DNA of 64,000 bases, from NCBI RefSeq assembly GCF_000423125.1, contig NZ_AUHJ01000010.1:62001-126000 (forward strand), in the 5' to 3' direction. The notes beneath the pieces were generated by a model, which was not told the DNA's origin, ran no database searches, and saw nothing but the letters and a program-made list of their open reading frames with translations. How positions within the stretch are numbered: position 1 is the first letter of the stretch; each line of letters begins with the position of its first letter. Positions 36,039 through 44,056 of this stretch are shown here, in pieces. This DNA is from Haliea salexigens DSM 19537 (lineage in GTDB: Bacteria > Pseudomonadota > Gammaproteobacteria > Pseudomonadales > Halieaceae). The position numbers were made by a program, and so were the translations under genes.

Positions 36039-36484
36039 GGAAGAGCGCGATGTGGGGCGAACCGTCGGCGAAATGTCTGGCAGCGCTTGTGCTCGCTGCT
36101 GTGCTCAGCGCCTGCGGGGAGAAGGCGGAGGATACGGCAATGGAGCAACAGGCGGGCGTGATTGAAGGTACGGTCCTGTATCGGGAGCGCATGATGTTGC
36201 CGCCGGATGCACAGCTCGACATTCAGCTCGAGGATGTCTCGCGGGCGGATGCGCCAGCCACGGTGCTGGCTACCGTGACACAGCCCACGGCGACGGCACC
36301 GCCGTGGCCTTTCCGCATCACCTACGACCCGGAAGAGCTGGGTTCCCGGCACCGCTACGGATTGCGTGCCACGGTCAGCCACAATGGCCGCCTGTTATTC
36401 ACCTCCGATACGTTTGTCGACGCCTTTGCAGAGCAGGCACCGGAAATTGTGCTGGTCCGAGTGCCTGGCAAGCCGGACCCGTAG
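36035..36484 (+). CDS. YbaY-family lipoprotein
   Basis: This 149-residue lipoprotein has a signal peptide with lipobox LSACGE (Cys about residue 27) preceded by CLAALVLAAVLSA. The mature part has the YbaY/YscW beta-sandwich pattern (VIEGTVLYRERMMLPPDAQL, then LEDVSRADAPA, then PFRITYDPEEL). The family is typed after E. coli YbaY; its function is unknown, with structural resemblance to type III secretion pilotins. It overlaps the preceding gene by 4 bases, so it may be co-expressed, but its role in the cluster is unclear. Confidence 0.9.
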   Translation: MRKSAMWGEPSAKCLAALVLAAVLSACGEKAEDTAMEQQAGVIEGTVLYRERMMLPPDAQLDIQLEDVSRADAPATVLATVTQPTATAPPWPFRITYDPEELGSRHRYGLRATVSHNGRLLFTSDTFVDAFAEQAPEIVLVRVPGKPDP

Positions 36485-36567
36485 CCGGCTTGGCAGCCGT
36501 GCAGTAAAGATGGCCTGCATCCGCAGCTGCGTTTATACTCGCGCCTCCTGTGGTATGTAATGTCGCC

Positions 36568-36867
36568 ATGTCGTCTCAGTTAACACTGACAGCAAGAGCT
36601 CGTCGCGCCGCCCGTCTGGTAGCGGTGCTCGCGCTGTTGTGCGTCAGTGGTCTGCAGGTTCTCGAGGCCAGTCACACCCACGGGTTGTCCGATGCGCAGG
36701 CCGAATGCCTGCTGTGCAAGTCGTCGGCCCCTGCAGCACTGTCTGCGGTGCCCGCGCTGGCGCTGTTCCCGCTGCTGGTGGCGTGCTTTATTGCCGCGCC
36801 ACGTGCCGCGCAGGTCTCTCCGCGTTACCTCCCACTACAGGCCCGAGGCCCCCCGCGTTACTTCTGA
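36568..36867 (+). CDS. Small membrane protein with His/Cys motif
   Basis: This 99-residue protein has two hydrophobic segments (AARLVAVLALLCVSGLQVL, about 12-30, and ALSAVPALALFPLLVACFI, about 56-74). Between them is a metal-type motif, SHTHGLSDAQAECLLCKS: His-x-His followed by Cys-x-x-Cys. It resembles DUF2946-like proteins, which are often found beside TonB-dependent metal receptors. The next gene is a His-rich receptor, 35 bases downstream. I infer a role in zinc or copper handling. ATG 36568 begins MSSQLT; a start six codons earlier is possible. Confidence 0.7.
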   Translation: MSSQLTLTARARRAARLVAVLALLCVSGLQVLEASHTHGLSDAQAECLLCKSSAPAALSAVPALALFPLLVACFIAAPRAAQVSPRYLPLQARGPPRYF

Positions 36868-36902
36868 TTAAAGAACCCCATTGTCTTTTTCAGGAGTAGA
36901 TC

Positions 36903-38999
36903 ATGAAACGTTTCATGCCTATTGCGCTGGCTGTGGCCAGTGCAAACGCGGCGGCGCAGTCGCTGCCAATCGAACACGTGCTGGTGACGGCACCCTTGAG
37001 CAAGCAGGAAGCTGAAACCGCCTTGCCGGTGACCGTATTGACGGGCGATGACTTGCGCCGCAGCGCGCGGTCGACGATTGGCGATACCCTCGGTGACATG
37101 CCCGGGTTGGCCAATGCATCTTTTGGCCCCGGTGTCGGCCAGCCCGTGATTCGTGGGCAGCAGGGACCGCGGGTGACCGTGTTGCAGAATGGCACCAGCA
37201 GTGCCGATGCCTCGGCTGTGAGTGCCGACCACGCGGTGTCTGTCGAGCCCCTGCTGGCGGACAGTATTGAGGTACTGCGGGGCCCCGCGACCCTGTTGTA
37301 TGGCGCCGGCGCCATCGGCGGCGTCGTCAATGTGATCGACAACCGTGTGCCGCGCACCCGTATTGACGGCGTGGAAGGCGGTGTGGAGCTGCGCCATGAC
37401 GGCGCCTCCGACATGGACACGTCAGTGCTGCGCCTGGACGGCGGCAGCGGCGATTTCGCCTTCCACCTGGACGCCTTGTACCGCGATTGGAACGATCTGA
37501 GCATTCCCGGCCTCGCGGCGCGGGAAGGCGATCACGACCATGACGACGAACACGACGGCGAAGAGCACGGCGAGGAGGAGACAACCGACGGTTACGTTGG
37601 CAATACGGGCGGTCGCACACGCAATGTGAGTGCCGGCGCCAGCTACCACTTCGACCGCGGCCTGGTTGGGCTGGCAGTGGCCCGGCTGGAGAACCGCTAC
37701 GGTATTCCGGCCGGCGCCCACGAGCACCATGAGGACGAGCACGGCGAGGAGGATCACGAAGAGCACGAAGAGCACGAAGAGCATGAGGAAGAAGAGGGCG
37801 GCATAACCCTGGACGTGGAGCAGACGCGGTACGATCTCGTGCTGGAACTCGCGGAGCCGCTGCCCGGCTTTGAATCGCTGCGCGGCACGGTCACCTACAC
37901 CGATTACCAGCATGCGGAAATCGAAGGCAATGGCGAAGTAGGCACGCTGTACAGCAATGAAACCTGGGAGACCCGGGTCGAGATGGTGCACGGCGAGATT
38001 GGTGGCCTGCGCGGCGCACTGGGATTACAGGCACGCAGTGGAGAGTTCAGCGCTCTCGGCGAAGAGGCCTTTATCCCGGTAACCGACAGCACCGACGTCG
38101 GCGTTTTTCTGGTGGAGGATTATCGCGCCGGTGACTGGTTGTTCGAGGCTGGCCTGCGCGTAGACCGGGATGAACGTGACCCCGCGGCGCAATCCTCCGG
38201 TGCGCGCGATTTCACCGCATTCAGCGCCTCGGGTTCGGCGATATTCAATGCCTCCCCGGACTGGCAATTGCGCTTGTACCTCGCCCGTTCCGAGCGCGCG
38301 CCCTCCATTGAAGAGCTGTTCTCCAATGTCGATGGCACCGGGCCAGAGAACTGGGTTGCGCATGCGGCCACAGCCGCCATCGAGTTGGGTGATCCGGACC
38401 TCGACACGGAAGTTTCGAACAACGTGGATCTCTCCCTGCACTGGCACAACGGCAACAAGGACCTTGAGTTTACCGTGTTCCACAACGACTTCAGCGACTA
38501 CATCACCCTGATGAACACCGGTGCCGAGGTGGATGAACTGCCGGTGCTGGCTTACGTGCAGGAGGACGCCACGTTCTATGGCGTGGAAGTGAACGCGCAG
38601 TTCGGTCTGGGGACCTTTGTCGGCGGCGAGGTGGGGTTGGCCGTGTTTGGCGACATGATTCGCGGCGAACTGGACAATGGTGACGATGTGCCTCGCCTGC
38701 CACCGCACCGCATTGGCGGCCGCCTGAGCTGGTCGACGGATGTGTTGGAGGTGTGGACACGGGTGCAGGACGCCGCCAGCCAGAATCGCCCCGGTGCCAA
38801 TGAGGAAGCCACGGCAGGCTACACCCGCTGGGATCTGGGTGCCGACTACCGGCTGGCGCTGGGTGACTCCGAGCTGACGCTGTTCCTGGCTGCGCGCAAT
38901 CTGGGCGACGAGGAAATCCGCCTGAGCACATCGTTCCTGCGTGATGTGTCGCCAGAGGCGGGGCGCTCGGTGGAAGCGGGTGTGCGTTACAGCTTCTAA
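36903..38999 (+). CDS. TonB-dependent receptor, ZnuD-like
   Basis: The 698-residue product has a short signal peptide (ending ANAAAQS, about residue 20), a plug (LPVTVLTGDDLRRSARSTIG, then PVIRGQQGPRVTVLQNG) and a barrel ending in the terminal Phe (AGVRYSF). Two loops are densely packed with His, Asp and Glu: DHDHDDEHDGEEHGEEE (about 211-227) and HEHHEDEHGEEDHEEHEEHE onward (about 274-298), the second built from HEE triplets. Histidine-rich loops of this kind occur in ZnuD zinc receptors. The upstream His/Cys protein supports metal uptake. Zinc is inferred; copper or nickel is possible. Confidence 0.92.
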   Translation: MKRFMPIALAVASANAAAQSLPIEHVLVTAPLSKQEAETALPVTVLTGDDLRRSARSTIGDTLGDMPGLANASFGPGVGQPVIRGQQGPRVTVLQNGTSSADASAVSADHAVSVEPLLADSIEVLRGPATLLYGAGAIGGVVNVIDNRVPRTRIDGVEGGVELRHDGASDMDTSVLRLDGGSGDFAFHLDALYRDWNDLSIPGLAAREGDHDHDDEHDGEEHGEEETTDGYVGNTGGRTRNVSAGASYHFDRGLVGLAVARLENRYGIPAGAHEHHEDEHGEEDHEEHEEHEEHEEEEGGITLDVEQTRYDLVLELAEPLPGFESLRGTVTYTDYQHAEIEGNGEVGTLYSNETWETRVEMVHGEIGGLRGALGLQARSGEFSALGEEAFIPVTDSTDVGVFLVEDYRAGDWLFEAGLRVDRDERDPAAQSSGARDFTAFSASGSAIFNASPDWQLRLYLARSERAPSIEELFSNVDGTGPENWVAHAATAAIELGDPDLDTEVSNNVDLSLHWHNGNKDLEFTVFHNDFSDYITLMNTGAEVDELPVLAYVQEDATFYGVEVNAQFGLGTFVGGEVGLAVFGDMIRGELDNGDDVPRLPPHRIGGRLSWSTDVLEVWTRVQDAASQNRPGANEEATAGYTRWDLGADYRLALGDSELTLFLAARNLGDEEIRLSTSFLRDVSPEAGRSVEAGVRYSF
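37755..37784 (+). repeat. HEE triplet repeat in the receptor loop
   Basis: CACGAAGAG is repeated exactly three times and followed by CATGAG. This encodes four His-Glu-Glu-type units. The exact nucleotide repetition indicates recent slippage expansion of a metal-binding loop. Confidence 0.8.
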
Positions 39000-39502
39000 G
39001 CGCCCTCCCATCCATAGAGGCACAGGGCCTCGGCGTCGGGTGTGAGCTGAATCATCGACTCATACGCGAAGCCGAGGTGATCCAGCAGGCTGCGCGAGGC
39101 GCGGTTCGCCGGCGTGACAATGGCGACCAGCCGTTGCAGGCCAAGGGGCCCCCTGGCGTAGTCCAGCACCGCCTGTGCCGCTTCCAGTGCCAGTCCGCGG
39201 CCACGGGCTGCGGGTAGAAATCCGTAGCCGATATCCACATCGCTGAGCGTGGGGCGTTGCACCAGGCCGCAGATCCCCAGCGGTTCGCCTCCCTCACGCG
39301 GCCTTACCGCCCACAGTCCGAAGCCGTTCTCCCGGTAGCTCGCCAGCGGGCCGTCCCGCAGGTACTGGCGTGCCTGATCCAGCGTGCGCACACCGCGATC
39401 GGCGATGTGTTCGATGAAATCGCGATCGTTCAGCAGTGCCAGCATGAACGGCGCATCGTCCTCGGTAAGGGGGTCGATCAGCAAGCGTGGGGTTTGCAGC
39501 AT
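38996..39502 (-). CDS. GNAT-family N-acetyltransferase
   Basis: The 168-residue product has the RimJ/RimL-like GNAT layout: LQTPRLLIDPLTEDDAPFMLAL at the N-terminus, GLWAVRPREGGEPLGICGL, DVDIGYGFLPAARGRGLALEAA (acetyl-CoA loop R-x-x-G-x-A at about 112-118), and RLVAIVTPANRASRSLLDHLGF. It is probably a protein or small-molecule N-acetyltransferase. ATG 39502 is preferred because the longer frame would need a TTG at 39535. It overlaps the receptor stop by 4 bases, convergently. Confidence 0.88.
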   Translation of the reverse strand: MLQTPRLLIDPLTEDDAPFMLALLNDRDFIEHIADRGVRTLDQARQYLRDGPLASYRENGFGLWAVRPREGGEPLGICGLVQRPTLSDVDIGYGFLPAARGRGLALEAAQAVLDYARGPLGLQRLVAIVTPANRASRSLLDHLGFAYESMIQLTPDAEALCLYGWEGA

Positions 39503-39630
39503 TGCGTGGTTATCCGTGGAAGGCAGATACGACAAGGGTACTACAGCGGCCTTGCTGGCACTGCCTCGACAGTGAAATCACTGCGTGGTGCTGGTAAAGT
39601 GCGGGGTCTTTTGGCGCGGCAGGGCAGAGC

Positions 39631-40194
39631 ATGGCACAGCGGATCATCGTCGGCATCAGCGGCGCCTCGGGGATCGTCTACGGCGTGCGTGCACTGGAGT
39701 TGCTGCGCGAGTGCGGGGTGGAGACCCACCTGGTCATCACCAAATCGGCAGAGCTTACGCTGCATCACGAGCTGGACATGCCGCTGGATGCGCTCAAGGC
39801 GCTGGCAACCGAGGTACACCCCATACGCAATGTCGGCGCATCCATCGCCAGCGGCTCCTTTCGCACGGCGGGTATGCTGGTCGCGCCCTGCTCGGTGCGG
39901 ACCATGGCAGAAATTGCCACCGGTGTGACGTCCAGCCTGCTCACCCGGGCGGCGGATGTGGTGCTCAAGGAGCGCCGGCGGCTCGTGTTGATGGTGCGCG
40001 AAACGCCCTTGCACACGGGGCATTTACGTACGCTGACCCAACTCTCGGAGATGGGTGCGGTGATCGCGCCACCCGTGCCCGCGTTTTACGCCCAGCCGGA
40101 ATCCCTTGATGCCATGGTTACCCAGACCGTGGGCCGGCTGCTGGATCTGTTTGCTATCGATTCAGGACAGGTCAGGCGCTGGCAGGGCGGGTGA
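39631..40194 (+). CDS. ubiX: Flavin prenyltransferase UbiX
   Basis: This 187-residue enzyme makes prenylated FMN, the cofactor of the decarboxylase UbiD. Motifs are IIVGISGASGIVYGVRAL (FMN-binding, about 5-22), SIASGSFRTAGMLVAPCSVRTMA (cut at the SFRTAGMLVAPCS core, about 80-92), and KERRRLVLMVRETPLH (about 115-130, substrate Arg and Glu). It is not near ubiD here. prFMN also serves other UbiD-like decarboxylases of aromatic acids, relevant given the catabolic cluster nearby, but no link is shown. Confidence 0.95.
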   Translation: MAQRIIVGISGASGIVYGVRALELLRECGVETHLVITKSAELTLHHELDMPLDALKALATEVHPIRNVGASIASGSFRTAGMLVAPCSVRTMAEIATGVTSSLLTRAADVVLKERRRLVLMVRETPLHTGHLRTLTQLSEMGAVIAPPVPAFYAQPESLDAMVTQTVGRLLDLFAIDSGQVRRWQGG

Positions 40195-40237
40195 GGGCCA
40201 TGCGCGCCTCCATTGTGCCCCGGGTAAAGGCGGCCTG

Positions 40238-41452
40238 ATGCCGATTCTGTTTGGTGTGGTACTGCTGGACCTGATCGGCTTCGGTATCGTCATCCCCATC
40301 CTGCCGTTTCTATCGCCACAGCTCGGCGCATCGAAAATCGACATTGCCCTGATCATTGTCAGCTATGCCGTGTGCGCCGGTATCTCCGGTCCCTTCTGGG
40401 GGCGCCTCTCGGACCGTCGCGGGCGCAAGCCGGTGATCATGATCTGCCTCGCCGGGGCTGCCGTCTCCTACGTCATGCTGGCGCTGGCAACTGAGCTCTG
40501 GATGATTTTTGCGGCGCGCGCCTTCGCCGGCATCATGGCGGGCAACCTGGGCGTTGCCTCGGCCATGATGAGCGACATCACGACACCGGAAAAACGCGCG
40601 AAAGGCATGGGGCTGATTGGTGCCGCGTTTGGCCTGGGGCTGGTGCTCGGGCCACTGCTCGGCGGGCTGCTGGCGGGCGACAGCGGCAGTTTCATGCTGC
40701 CTTGCCTGGTGGCCGGCTGCATGTCGATGCTGGCCATTGTGGCGGCGGGGCTGTTTTTGCCGGAGTCGGTGACGGCCCAGCGCCGCGCCGCCCACCGTCA
40801 GGCGCATCGCGATGGTTCGCGCCAGTCCACGCTGGCCATGCTGCGTGCCACCGGCAATCGCCTGCTGGTGCTGCAGTATGTGCTGCACGCTGCCTCCATC
40901 AGCTCGGTGACCTACCTGGTGCCCCTGTGGCTGGGGGATGTGCTTGGCTGGGGCGCACGCGAGGTGGGGCTGGTGTTTGGCGTACAGGGGGCGATCATGG
41001 TGGTGCTGCAGGGCGGCCTGCTCGGTGCGCTGGTGCGCTGGCTGGGTGAGTGGCGCCTGTTGCGCCTGTCGGTTGCGGCCTTCATGGCCGGCCTGTGCCT
41101 GGCCGTGGTGGCGGCTGGCATGCCACTGATGCTGGCCGCGGTGTACATTGCCATGTCCGGCTCTACGCTGTGCATGCCGTTGCTGAATACCATCACCAGC
41201 CACCGTACCCCCGCGGACCTGCGCGGCCAGATGCTTGGCACCACGGCTTCGGCCGCCTCCTGGGGCCGGGTTTTCGGCCCTTTGCTGGCGGGCGCCAATC
41301 TCTCGCTGTTCGGCTATACCGGTGCCTGGTTGGGCTGTATCGTTGTGGTCAGCGTTTACTTGGCCTGGGCGCTGGGGCCGCATCCGGCATCGGCCGCGTC
41401 ACAGGATTCATCACTGGAGGAGAGCCCCCCGCATGACTACCCAACTGTTTGA
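40238..41452 (+). CDS. MFS transporter (TetA-like drug:H+ antiporter type)
   Basis: The 404-residue product has twelve predicted helices. It starts MPILFGVVLLDLIGFGIVIP and has the MFS motif A GRLSDRRGRKPV in loop 2-3 (about 56-67), GIMAGNLGVASAMMSD, and GAAFGLGLVLGPLLGGLLAG (motif C, antiporter signature, about 130-149). A charged cytoplasmic loop (RRAAHRQAHRDGSRQS) joins the halves. The pattern fits proton-coupled exporters of the TetA/Bcr type. The next gene is an SDR, overlapping it by 20 bases, so both are expressed together. Confidence 0.88.
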   Translation: MPILFGVVLLDLIGFGIVIPILPFLSPQLGASKIDIALIIVSYAVCAGISGPFWGRLSDRRGRKPVIMICLAGAAVSYVMLALATELWMIFAARAFAGIMAGNLGVASAMMSDITTPEKRAKGMGLIGAAFGLGLVLGPLLGGLLAGDSGSFMLPCLVAGCMSMLAIVAAGLFLPESVTAQRRAAHRQAHRDGSRQSTLAMLRATGNRLLVLQYVLHAASISSVTYLVPLWLGDVLGWGAREVGLVFGVQGAIMVVLQGGLLGALVRWLGEWRLLRLSVAAFMAGLCLAVVAAGMPLMLAAVYIAMSGSTLCMPLLNTITSHRTPADLRGQMLGTTASAASWGRVFGPLLAGANLSLFGYTGAWLGCIVVVSVYLAWALGPHPASAASQDSSLEESPPHDYPTV

Positions 41453-42197
41453 CCTGAGCGGGCGCATTGCCCTGGTGAGCGGCGCCAGCCGCGGCATTGG
41501 CGAGGCAATCGCCCGCCTGCTGGCGGAGCAGGGAGCGCACGTTATCGTCTCCAGCCGCAAGCTGGAGGGTTGCCAGCCGGTGGCAGACTCGATCTGCGCC
41601 GCCGGTGGCAGCGCCGAAGCCCACGCCTGTAACGTCGGGAGTATGGATGACATCCAGGCCCTGTTCGCGCATATCCGCACGGCGCACGGACGACTCGATA
41701 TCTGCATCAACAATGGTGCCACCAACCCGTATTTCGGCCATGTGCTGGACACGGACCTGGGTGCTTTCCAGAAAACGGTCGACGTGAATATTCGTGGCTA
41801 TTTTTTCATGTCTATCGAAGCGGGCAAGTTGATGCGCGAGCAGGGAAAGGGTGCCATCGTCAACACGGCCTCGGTCAATGCCCTGCAGCCGGGGCCAATG
41901 CAGGGGATTTACTCGATTACCAAGGCGGCGGTGGTTAACATGACACAGGTGTTCGCTAAGGAGTGTGGCCCCCTGGGTATCCGCTGCAATGCGCTATTGC
42001 CGGGTTTGACGAAAACGAAGTTCGCCGGCGCCCTGTTCAGCAACGACGATATATACCAGGCTGCGATCGAGAACATACCCCTGCAGCGTCACGCGGAGCC
42101 GGAAGAGATGGCCGGTGCCGTGCTGTACCTGGTGTCGGATGCCGCCAGCTACACCAACGGCGAGTGCATCGTGGTGGACGGCGGGCTGACCATCTAG
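41433..42197 (+). CDS. Short-chain dehydrogenase/reductase
   Basis: This 254-residue classical SDR has the NAD(P) motif VSGASRGIG (T-G-x3-G-x-G, about 14-22), the DICINNGATNP NAG-like segment, catalytic Ser in ASVNAL (about 147), and Tyr-x3-Lys in YSITKAA (about 160-166). The C-terminal VDGGLTI is intact. SSRKL after strand 2 indicates NADP preference is likely. ATG 41433 has GGAGG about ten bases upstream. The start lies inside the MFS gene. The oxidised or reduced alcohol is unknown. Confidence 0.92.
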   Translation: MTTQLFDLSGRIALVSGASRGIGEAIARLLAEQGAHVIVSSRKLEGCQPVADSICAAGGSAEAHACNVGSMDDIQALFAHIRTAHGRLDICINNGATNPYFGHVLDTDLGAFQKTVDVNIRGYFFMSIEAGKLMREQGKGAIVNTASVNALQPGPMQGIYSITKAAVVNMTQVFAKECGPLGIRCNALLPGLTKTKFAGALFSNDDIYQAAIENIPLQRHAEPEEMAGAVLYLVSDAASYTNGECIVVDGGLTI

Positions 42198-42203
42198 CCC
42201 GCC

Positions 42204-42896
42204 TCAGGCGCTGCGCAGGTAGGTGAAACCGCCTTCCTTGATGTACAACTCGCAGTAGTCGTCACTGATCGGGTTGACCGTGCCACCTGCGGGAATACGC
42301 AGCCAGCAATGCGTGCCGTAGTGCCCGTGTTCATCGGCGAAGCTGCCGCGCAACACCAGAACCTCGGCACCCTGGGGGAAGTTGATCTGGCCGATCGCAG
42401 ACGGCTCGTCCCAGCTCTCCAGGCGCATGAAGTCGGTGTAGGGTTCCTGGGCGTAGAGTTTCTTCCAGCTGGTGTTCTTGCGTATCGACGGCTGCCAGGG
42501 CTTGTTGTGGGTTGCTATGGCAACGTGTTCACGGTCGGGCCCGGGATACTGCCGCAGTTTCACGAACAGCAGGCAGCCCTCGCGTGAGAAGGGTGCGTGC
42601 TGGAATCCTTCAGGATTCAGCAGGTAGCTGCCGGCGGGCCAGTCGCCGTGTTCATCGGAGAAAACACCCTCCAGCACCAGAATTTCCTCACCCTGGGGAT
42701 GATCGTGAGCGGGGAAGGTGGCCCCTGGCTCATAGCGCACCAGCGAGGTCACCTGCCCCGATTCCGACTGCCCCACGCGGTGCAGGCGTTTGCGCAGCAC
42801 GTGGCCGCCGGGACTGGGTGTCCAGTCCATGGTTTGCGGGTCCACTACGGTGCGCAGGGAGAGGTCGCCGTTGAGGGCAACGCGGTTGTCGGCCAT
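42204..42896 (-). CDS. Two-domain cupin (ChrR-like) protein
   Basis: This 230-residue protein carries two cupin folds. The first has metal-binding PAHDHPQGEEILVLEGVFSDEHGD (cut: HDHPQGEEILVLEG, about 65-78) with three His/Glu ligands. The second (about 145-225) has GAEVLVLRGSFADEHGHYG and lacks the first histidines. The family resembles the ChrR anti-sigma C-terminal cupin that senses singlet oxygen, but the N-terminal zinc-binding anti-sigma domain and any sigma gene are missing. Alternatives are a dioxygenase-like or isomerase cupin. The start ATG 42896 was chosen over 42950 because the product then begins MADNRV, as in typical members. Confidence 0.82.
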   Translation of the reverse strand: MADNRVALNGDLSLRTVVDPQTMDWTPSPGGHVLRKRLHRVGQSESGQVTSLVRYEPGATFPAHDHPQGEEILVLEGVFSDEHGDWPAGSYLLNPEGFQHAPFSREGCLLFVKLRQYPGPDREHVAIATHNKPWQPSIRKNTSWKKLYAQEPYTDFMRLESWDEPSAIGQINFPQGAEVLVLRGSFADEHGHYGTHCWLRIPAGGTVNPISDDYCELYIKEGGFTYLRSA

Positions 42897-42973
42897 GTTG
42901 AGTCCTGTGAGAAAGTGAGGGATGTGCGCCGGCAGGATTTTGGACTGCATTGGAAGGGCGTTGTTCCTGTATG

Positions 42974-42986
42974 GATTATCATAATC
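42974..42986. promoter_or_regulatory. Perfect palindrome upstream of the hydroxyacid dehydrogenase
   Basis: GATTAT-C-ATAATC is a perfect 13-base inverted repeat. It lies just upstream of the probable -35 (42990-42995), an activator-like position, and also upstream of the divergent cupin gene. No matching regulator was recognised. Confidence 0.5.
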
Positions 42987-42989
42987 GGA

Positions 42990-43019
42990 TTGGCGGCGGA
43001 CACAAACTCTGTTTATACG
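42990..43019 (+). promoter_or_regulatory. Probable promoter of the hydroxyacid dehydrogenase
   Basis: TTGGCG (42990-42995) and TATACG (43014-43019) are 18 bases apart. Start would be near 43026, 45 bases before the ATG at 43071. Confidence 0.5.
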
Positions 43020-43070
43020 GGGAGCCTGGTGCGCTGTTTTCTGTCATGGTCTTTGCGGTATGCTCGGCGC

Positions 43071-44045
43071 ATGGAGAAAAAGGTATTCGTGACACATGAG
43101 CTGCCCGGCGAGGTTATTCACCAGCTGTCGGGGCTCTGCGACGTCAACGTCTGGTTGGGGCCGGGATTGTTGCCGGCGGAAGGGCTGCGCGAGGAGCTGG
43201 CGGGCTGTGAGGGTGTAGTTTGCCTGCTCACCGATCACATGGATCACGCACTGATTGAGTCGCTCCCGGATCTGCGTTTTGTGTCCTCAATGTCAGTGGG
43301 TGTGGACCATGTTGACGTGGCGGCGCTGACGGCGCGAGGCATACCGCTCGGTCACACGCCGGGCGTGCTGGTGGAGACCACCGCTGACACCGCCTTTGCC
43401 CTGCTGCTGGCTGCGGCGCGGCGTGTGTCGGAAGCCGACCGCTTTGTCCGTCAGGGTGAGTGGCGCCGCGAGAATCGCTGGTCGCCGGATTTTTTCACCG
43501 GCAAGGACGTTGCCGGGGCAACCCTGGGGCTGATTGGCCTCGGTGCAATCGCCCAAGCGGTTGCCCGCCGCGCACAGGCCTTTGGCATGCGCGTGGTGGC
43601 CTGGAATCGTACAGCGCGTGAGGTTCCCGGCGTCAGCAACCTGCCCCTGGAAGCGGTGTTGGCAGAGAGCGATTTTCTCTCGGTCCACCTGGCGCTGACC
43701 GCGGAGACCCGCGGACTACTCAACGCCGCGCGCATCGGCAGCATGAAACCCGGTGCAGTGCTGGTCAACACGTCCCGTGGGGGCATTGTCGATGAGGGGG
43801 CGCTGGCTGCTGCGCTGTCCAGCGGGCGCCTGTACGCGGCGGGCATCGACGTATTCGCTGAAGAGCCGGTGCCGGTCGACAATCCCCTGCTATATTTGCC
43901 CAATGTGGTGCTGACACCGCACATTGGCAGCGCGACTGCCCTCACCCGGGCGCGCATGGCGGATATTGCCGCGAACAACGCCATCGCGGCGCTGCAGGGA
44001 AAACCCATGCCCCATTGTGTGAACCCCGAGGTGTACGCGCGCTGA
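43071..44045 (+). CDS. D-isomer-specific 2-hydroxyacid dehydrogenase (glyoxylate/hydroxypyruvate reductase type)
   Basis: This 324-residue NAD(P)-dependent enzyme has a substrate-domain start VFVTHELPGEVI, the Rossmann motif LGLIGLGAIAQAVARRAQAFG (about 147), catalytic Arg in NTSRGGIVDEGAL (about 236), Glu in DVFAEEPVP (about 263) and His in LTPHIGSAT (about 284). These fit GhrB-like glyoxylate/hydroxypyruvate reductases. The open frame goes far upstream but the family start MEKKVFVTHELP is at 43071. It stands alone, divergent from the cupin gene. Confidence 0.92.
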   Translation: MEKKVFVTHELPGEVIHQLSGLCDVNVWLGPGLLPAEGLREELAGCEGVVCLLTDHMDHALIESLPDLRFVSSMSVGVDHVDVAALTARGIPLGHTPGVLVETTADTAFALLLAAARRVSEADRFVRQGEWRRENRWSPDFFTGKDVAGATLGLIGLGAIAQAVARRAQAFGMRVVAWNRTAREVPGVSNLPLEAVLAESDFLSVHLALTAETRGLLNAARIGSMKPGAVLVNTSRGGIVDEGALAAALSSGRLYAAGIDVFAEEPVPVDNPLLYLPNVVLTPHIGSATALTRARMADIAANNAIAALQGKPMPHCVNPEVYAR

Positions 44046-44056
44046 CTGGCGCTGGG

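Noticed and set aside
36490-36567. Zur box upstream of the His/Cys protein
   Set aside because: Only a TATACT -10-like element (36534-36539) is visible; no GTTATAnnATAAC-like palindrome was found.
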